Shown: positions 62,559 through 64,000 of the stretch, in pieces
Layout: the number at the start of each line of letters is the position of its first letter
Numbering within the stretch: the stretch's first letter is position 1
DNA from: Pseudoalteromonas distincta
GTDB lineage: Bacteria; Pseudomonadota; Gammaproteobacteria; Enterobacterales; Alteromonadaceae
Direction: 5' to 3'
Assembly (NCBI RefSeq): GCF_000814675.1
Contig: NZ_JWIG01000010.1
Span: 1 to 64,000 of the forward strand
Length of the DNA stretch: 64,000 nucleotides
The notes under the pieces: generated by a model
What the model saw: the letters and a program-made list of their open reading frames with translations, nothing else
What the model was told of the DNA's origin: nothing
Databases searched by the model: none
Position numbers and translations under genes: made by a program

Positions 62559-64000
62559 CTACTTACGCGGTTCGTAATCAATTCTAAATATAACCGTGTA
62601 AAGTACTGGCACTACAATTAGAGTCAAAATTGTAGCAAAGCCTAAACCAAACATAATCGTTACCGCCATTGACTGGAAGAACACGTCAAATAACAGCGGT
62701 ATCATACCTAAAATAGTGGTTATTGCTGCCATTGCTACAGGGCGCACACGGCTAACACCAGACTCAAACACAGCTTGATAAGGCGATTTACCATCGCGAA
62801 GCTCAAGGTTAATTTGGTCGACCAACACAATGCCGTTTTTGATTAACATGCCGCTTAAGCTTAATAAGCCAAGCAATGCCATAAAGCTAAACGGCGCATT
62901 CATTATCAACATACCCGCACTTACACCAATAATGGCAAGTGGCACTGTAGCCCAAATAACTAAAGGTTGTTTAAGCGAGTTGAATAACAGTACGGTTACC
63001 GCAAACATAGCTAAATAGCCTAATGGCAATGAGCCAAAAATAGCCGATTGCGCATCAGATGACGATTCATATTCGCCGCCCCATTCTAATTTATAACCAC
63101 GCGGTAGCTCTATTGCTTCTACAGGCCCTCGTATGCGGGCAAATAATTTAGCAGCGGTTTCGTCACCTAAAACGTTTTGATCGGCCATTACCGTTATTGT
63201 ACGTTTACGGTCGCGGCGCATAATTAGGCTGTCTTCCCATTCAACCACAAATTCGTCAACCACTTGAGTTACTGGCACAAATACACCCAGTACTGGGCTG
63301 TATATTTGTAAATCGTGAACGCTTTCTACATTTAAACGTTCATTAGCAGGAGAGCGGGCAATAATAGGTAACAGTTGCGTACCATCTCTGTATACGCCTA
63401 CTTGTTTACCAGAGAGGCTAGTAAGCAGCACATCATCAAGGTCAGATTTACTAATACCTAAACGGCGCGCTTTTTGTTCGTTAAACTGCGGGCGAATCAT
63501 TTTAGTACGCGCACGCCAGTCATCACGAATATTATAAGCCCCTTCATCCTTTGCTATAACGTCTTCTGCTTTAGCTGCAAGTTTTCTAAGAACTACTGGG
63601 TCTGGGCCTGTAAAGCGTGCTTCAATTTTAGCATCGGTAGAGGGGCCAATTTCCATCGGCTTAATTTTAAGCTCGGCTGAAAGTGGCGTACTTTGTGAGT
63701 ATTCACGCACCTTTTGCATTACTATAGCAACCGCCTCGCGGTTTTTTACTCTAATAATAAGCTGCCCATAAGAAGAGTACGATTTTTGAGGAGCATAAGT
63801 AAGCATAAAGCGCGGCGCACCTTGGCCTGTTGTACTTGTTATTTCCTCAACGAGCTCTTCATTTTGTAAGTAGTTTTCTAGCTTTTTAATGCCATCAAGG
63901 GTTGCACGTATATCTGAGCCTTGCTGCTGCCAGTAATCTACATAAAACATTGGCGTGTTAGACGCAGGGAAAAACGACTGCTTAACCGCACCAAAGCCAA
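62559..64000 (-). CDS. RND efflux permease, C-terminal part (5' end outside window)
   Basis: The frame is open to the window edge, so the gene begins upstream; about 480 residues are visible. It is the second half of an RND inner-membrane pump (AcrB/HAE1 type) that drives compounds out with the proton gradient. The porter region (MEIGPSTDAKIEARFTGPDP, FNEQKARRLGISKSDL) is followed by membrane helices with VTVLLFNSLKQPLVIWATVP, GMLIKNGIVLVDQIN (the Lys of the proton relay) and GVSRVRPVAMAAITTILGM. It ends FRIDYEPRK. Partner genes (membrane-fusion protein) lie outside. The substrate is unknown. Confidence 0.93.
   Translation of the reverse strand, partial: GFGAVKQSFFPASNTPMFYVDYWQQQGSDIRATLDGIKKLENYLQNEELVEEITSTTGQGAPRFMLTYAPQKSYSSYGQLIIRVKNREAVAIVMQKVREYSQSTPLSAELKIKPMEIGPSTDAKIEARFTGPDPVVLRKLAAKAEDVIAKDEGAYNIRDDWRARTKMIRPQFNEQKARRLGISKSDLDDVLLTSLSGKQVGVYRDGTQLLPIIARSPANERLNVESVHDLQIYSPVLGVFVPVTQVVDEFVVEWEDSLIMRRDRKRTITVMADQNVLGDETAAKLFARIRGPVEAIELPRGYKLEWGGEYESSSDAQSAIFGSLPLGYLAMFAVTVLLFNSLKQPLVIWATVPLAIIGVSAGMLIMNAPFSFMALLGLLSLSGMLIKNGIVLVDQINLELRDGKSPYQAVFESGVSRVRPVAMAAITTILGMIPLLFDVFFQSMAVTIMFGLGFATILTLIVVPVLYTVIFRIDYEPRK

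Overview
The window reads as a chromosomal segment of a marine gammaproteobacterium, most likely Pseudoalteromonas or a close Alteromonadales relative. The reasons are low-GC coding DNA, many TonB/DUF5916-type outer-membrane proteins, a DUF3081/DUF1704/DUF6058 gene set, and clusters typical of that order (betIBA with a BCCT carrier, AST arginine degradation, a seven-gene glycogen operon). No rRNA, tRNA, CRISPR array, phage or plasmid replication gene was recognised.

Layout. 1-0.7 kb: right end of an IS481-like insertion sequence. 0.7-3.5 kb: a TonB-dependent receptor broken by a frame-disrupting lesion that looks like a deletion between short repeats. 4.1-7.3 kb: cytochrome b562, an OsmC protein, the zinc-sparing ribosomal proteins L31B/L36B behind a Zur-box-like palindrome, a small acidic protein and a GAF-GGDEF cyclase. 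7.3-12.3 kb: a DUF457 membrane hydrolase, then a LysR regulator divergent from an MFS pump, followed by an aldo/keto reductase and a quinol-monooxygenase-like protein; a 264-bp MITE-like element with nested inverted repeats splits this set. 12.7-14.1 kb: four small unrecognised membrane or secreted proteins. 14.2-22.4 kb: a hydratase-like protein, a secreted delta-class carbonic anhydrase, a DUF6058 protein, a DHDPS that resembles plant enzymes, RhlE helicase, an exported amidase and a COG2509 flavoprotein. 22.6-27.6 kb: FdxA ferredoxin, a DUF5916 outer-membrane protein and a membrane GGDEF-EAL protein.

27.7-33.5 kb is an osmoprotection block on the minus strand. BetI (repressor, with a perfect 14-bp palindrome in front of its gene), BetB and BetA turn choline into glycine betaine, and a compact BCCT carrier plus a TorF-like porin probably handle uptake. 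33.9-36.8 kb holds two small conserved proteins, a DUF1704 protein with an HExxxH motif and a DUF1338 oxygenase. The DUF1338 gene ends an astC-astA-astD operon that faces a divergent Lrp/AsnC regulator across a 23-bp palindrome.

44.5-56.5 kb is a tightly packed glycogen operon: stand-alone CBM48 protein, malQ, glgB, glgX, glgP, glgC, glgA. It covers precursor activation, chain synthesis, branching, debranching, phosphorolysis and glucan rearrangement. 56.6-64 kb holds an EAL-HDOD protein, a DUF418 membrane protein, RluF with a basic tail, two small membrane proteins, a tandemly duplicated dimeric-barrel protein, a SEC-C zinc-motif protein and the 3' part of an RND efflux pump gene that runs off the window.

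No clearly new multi-gene defence or biosynthetic system stands out. The strongest leads are the plant-like DHDPS, the HExxxH DUF1704 protein, the substrate-binding/PDC fusion, the small-protein cluster at 12.7-14.1 kb, the MITE-like element, and stable hairpins inside three metabolic operons.
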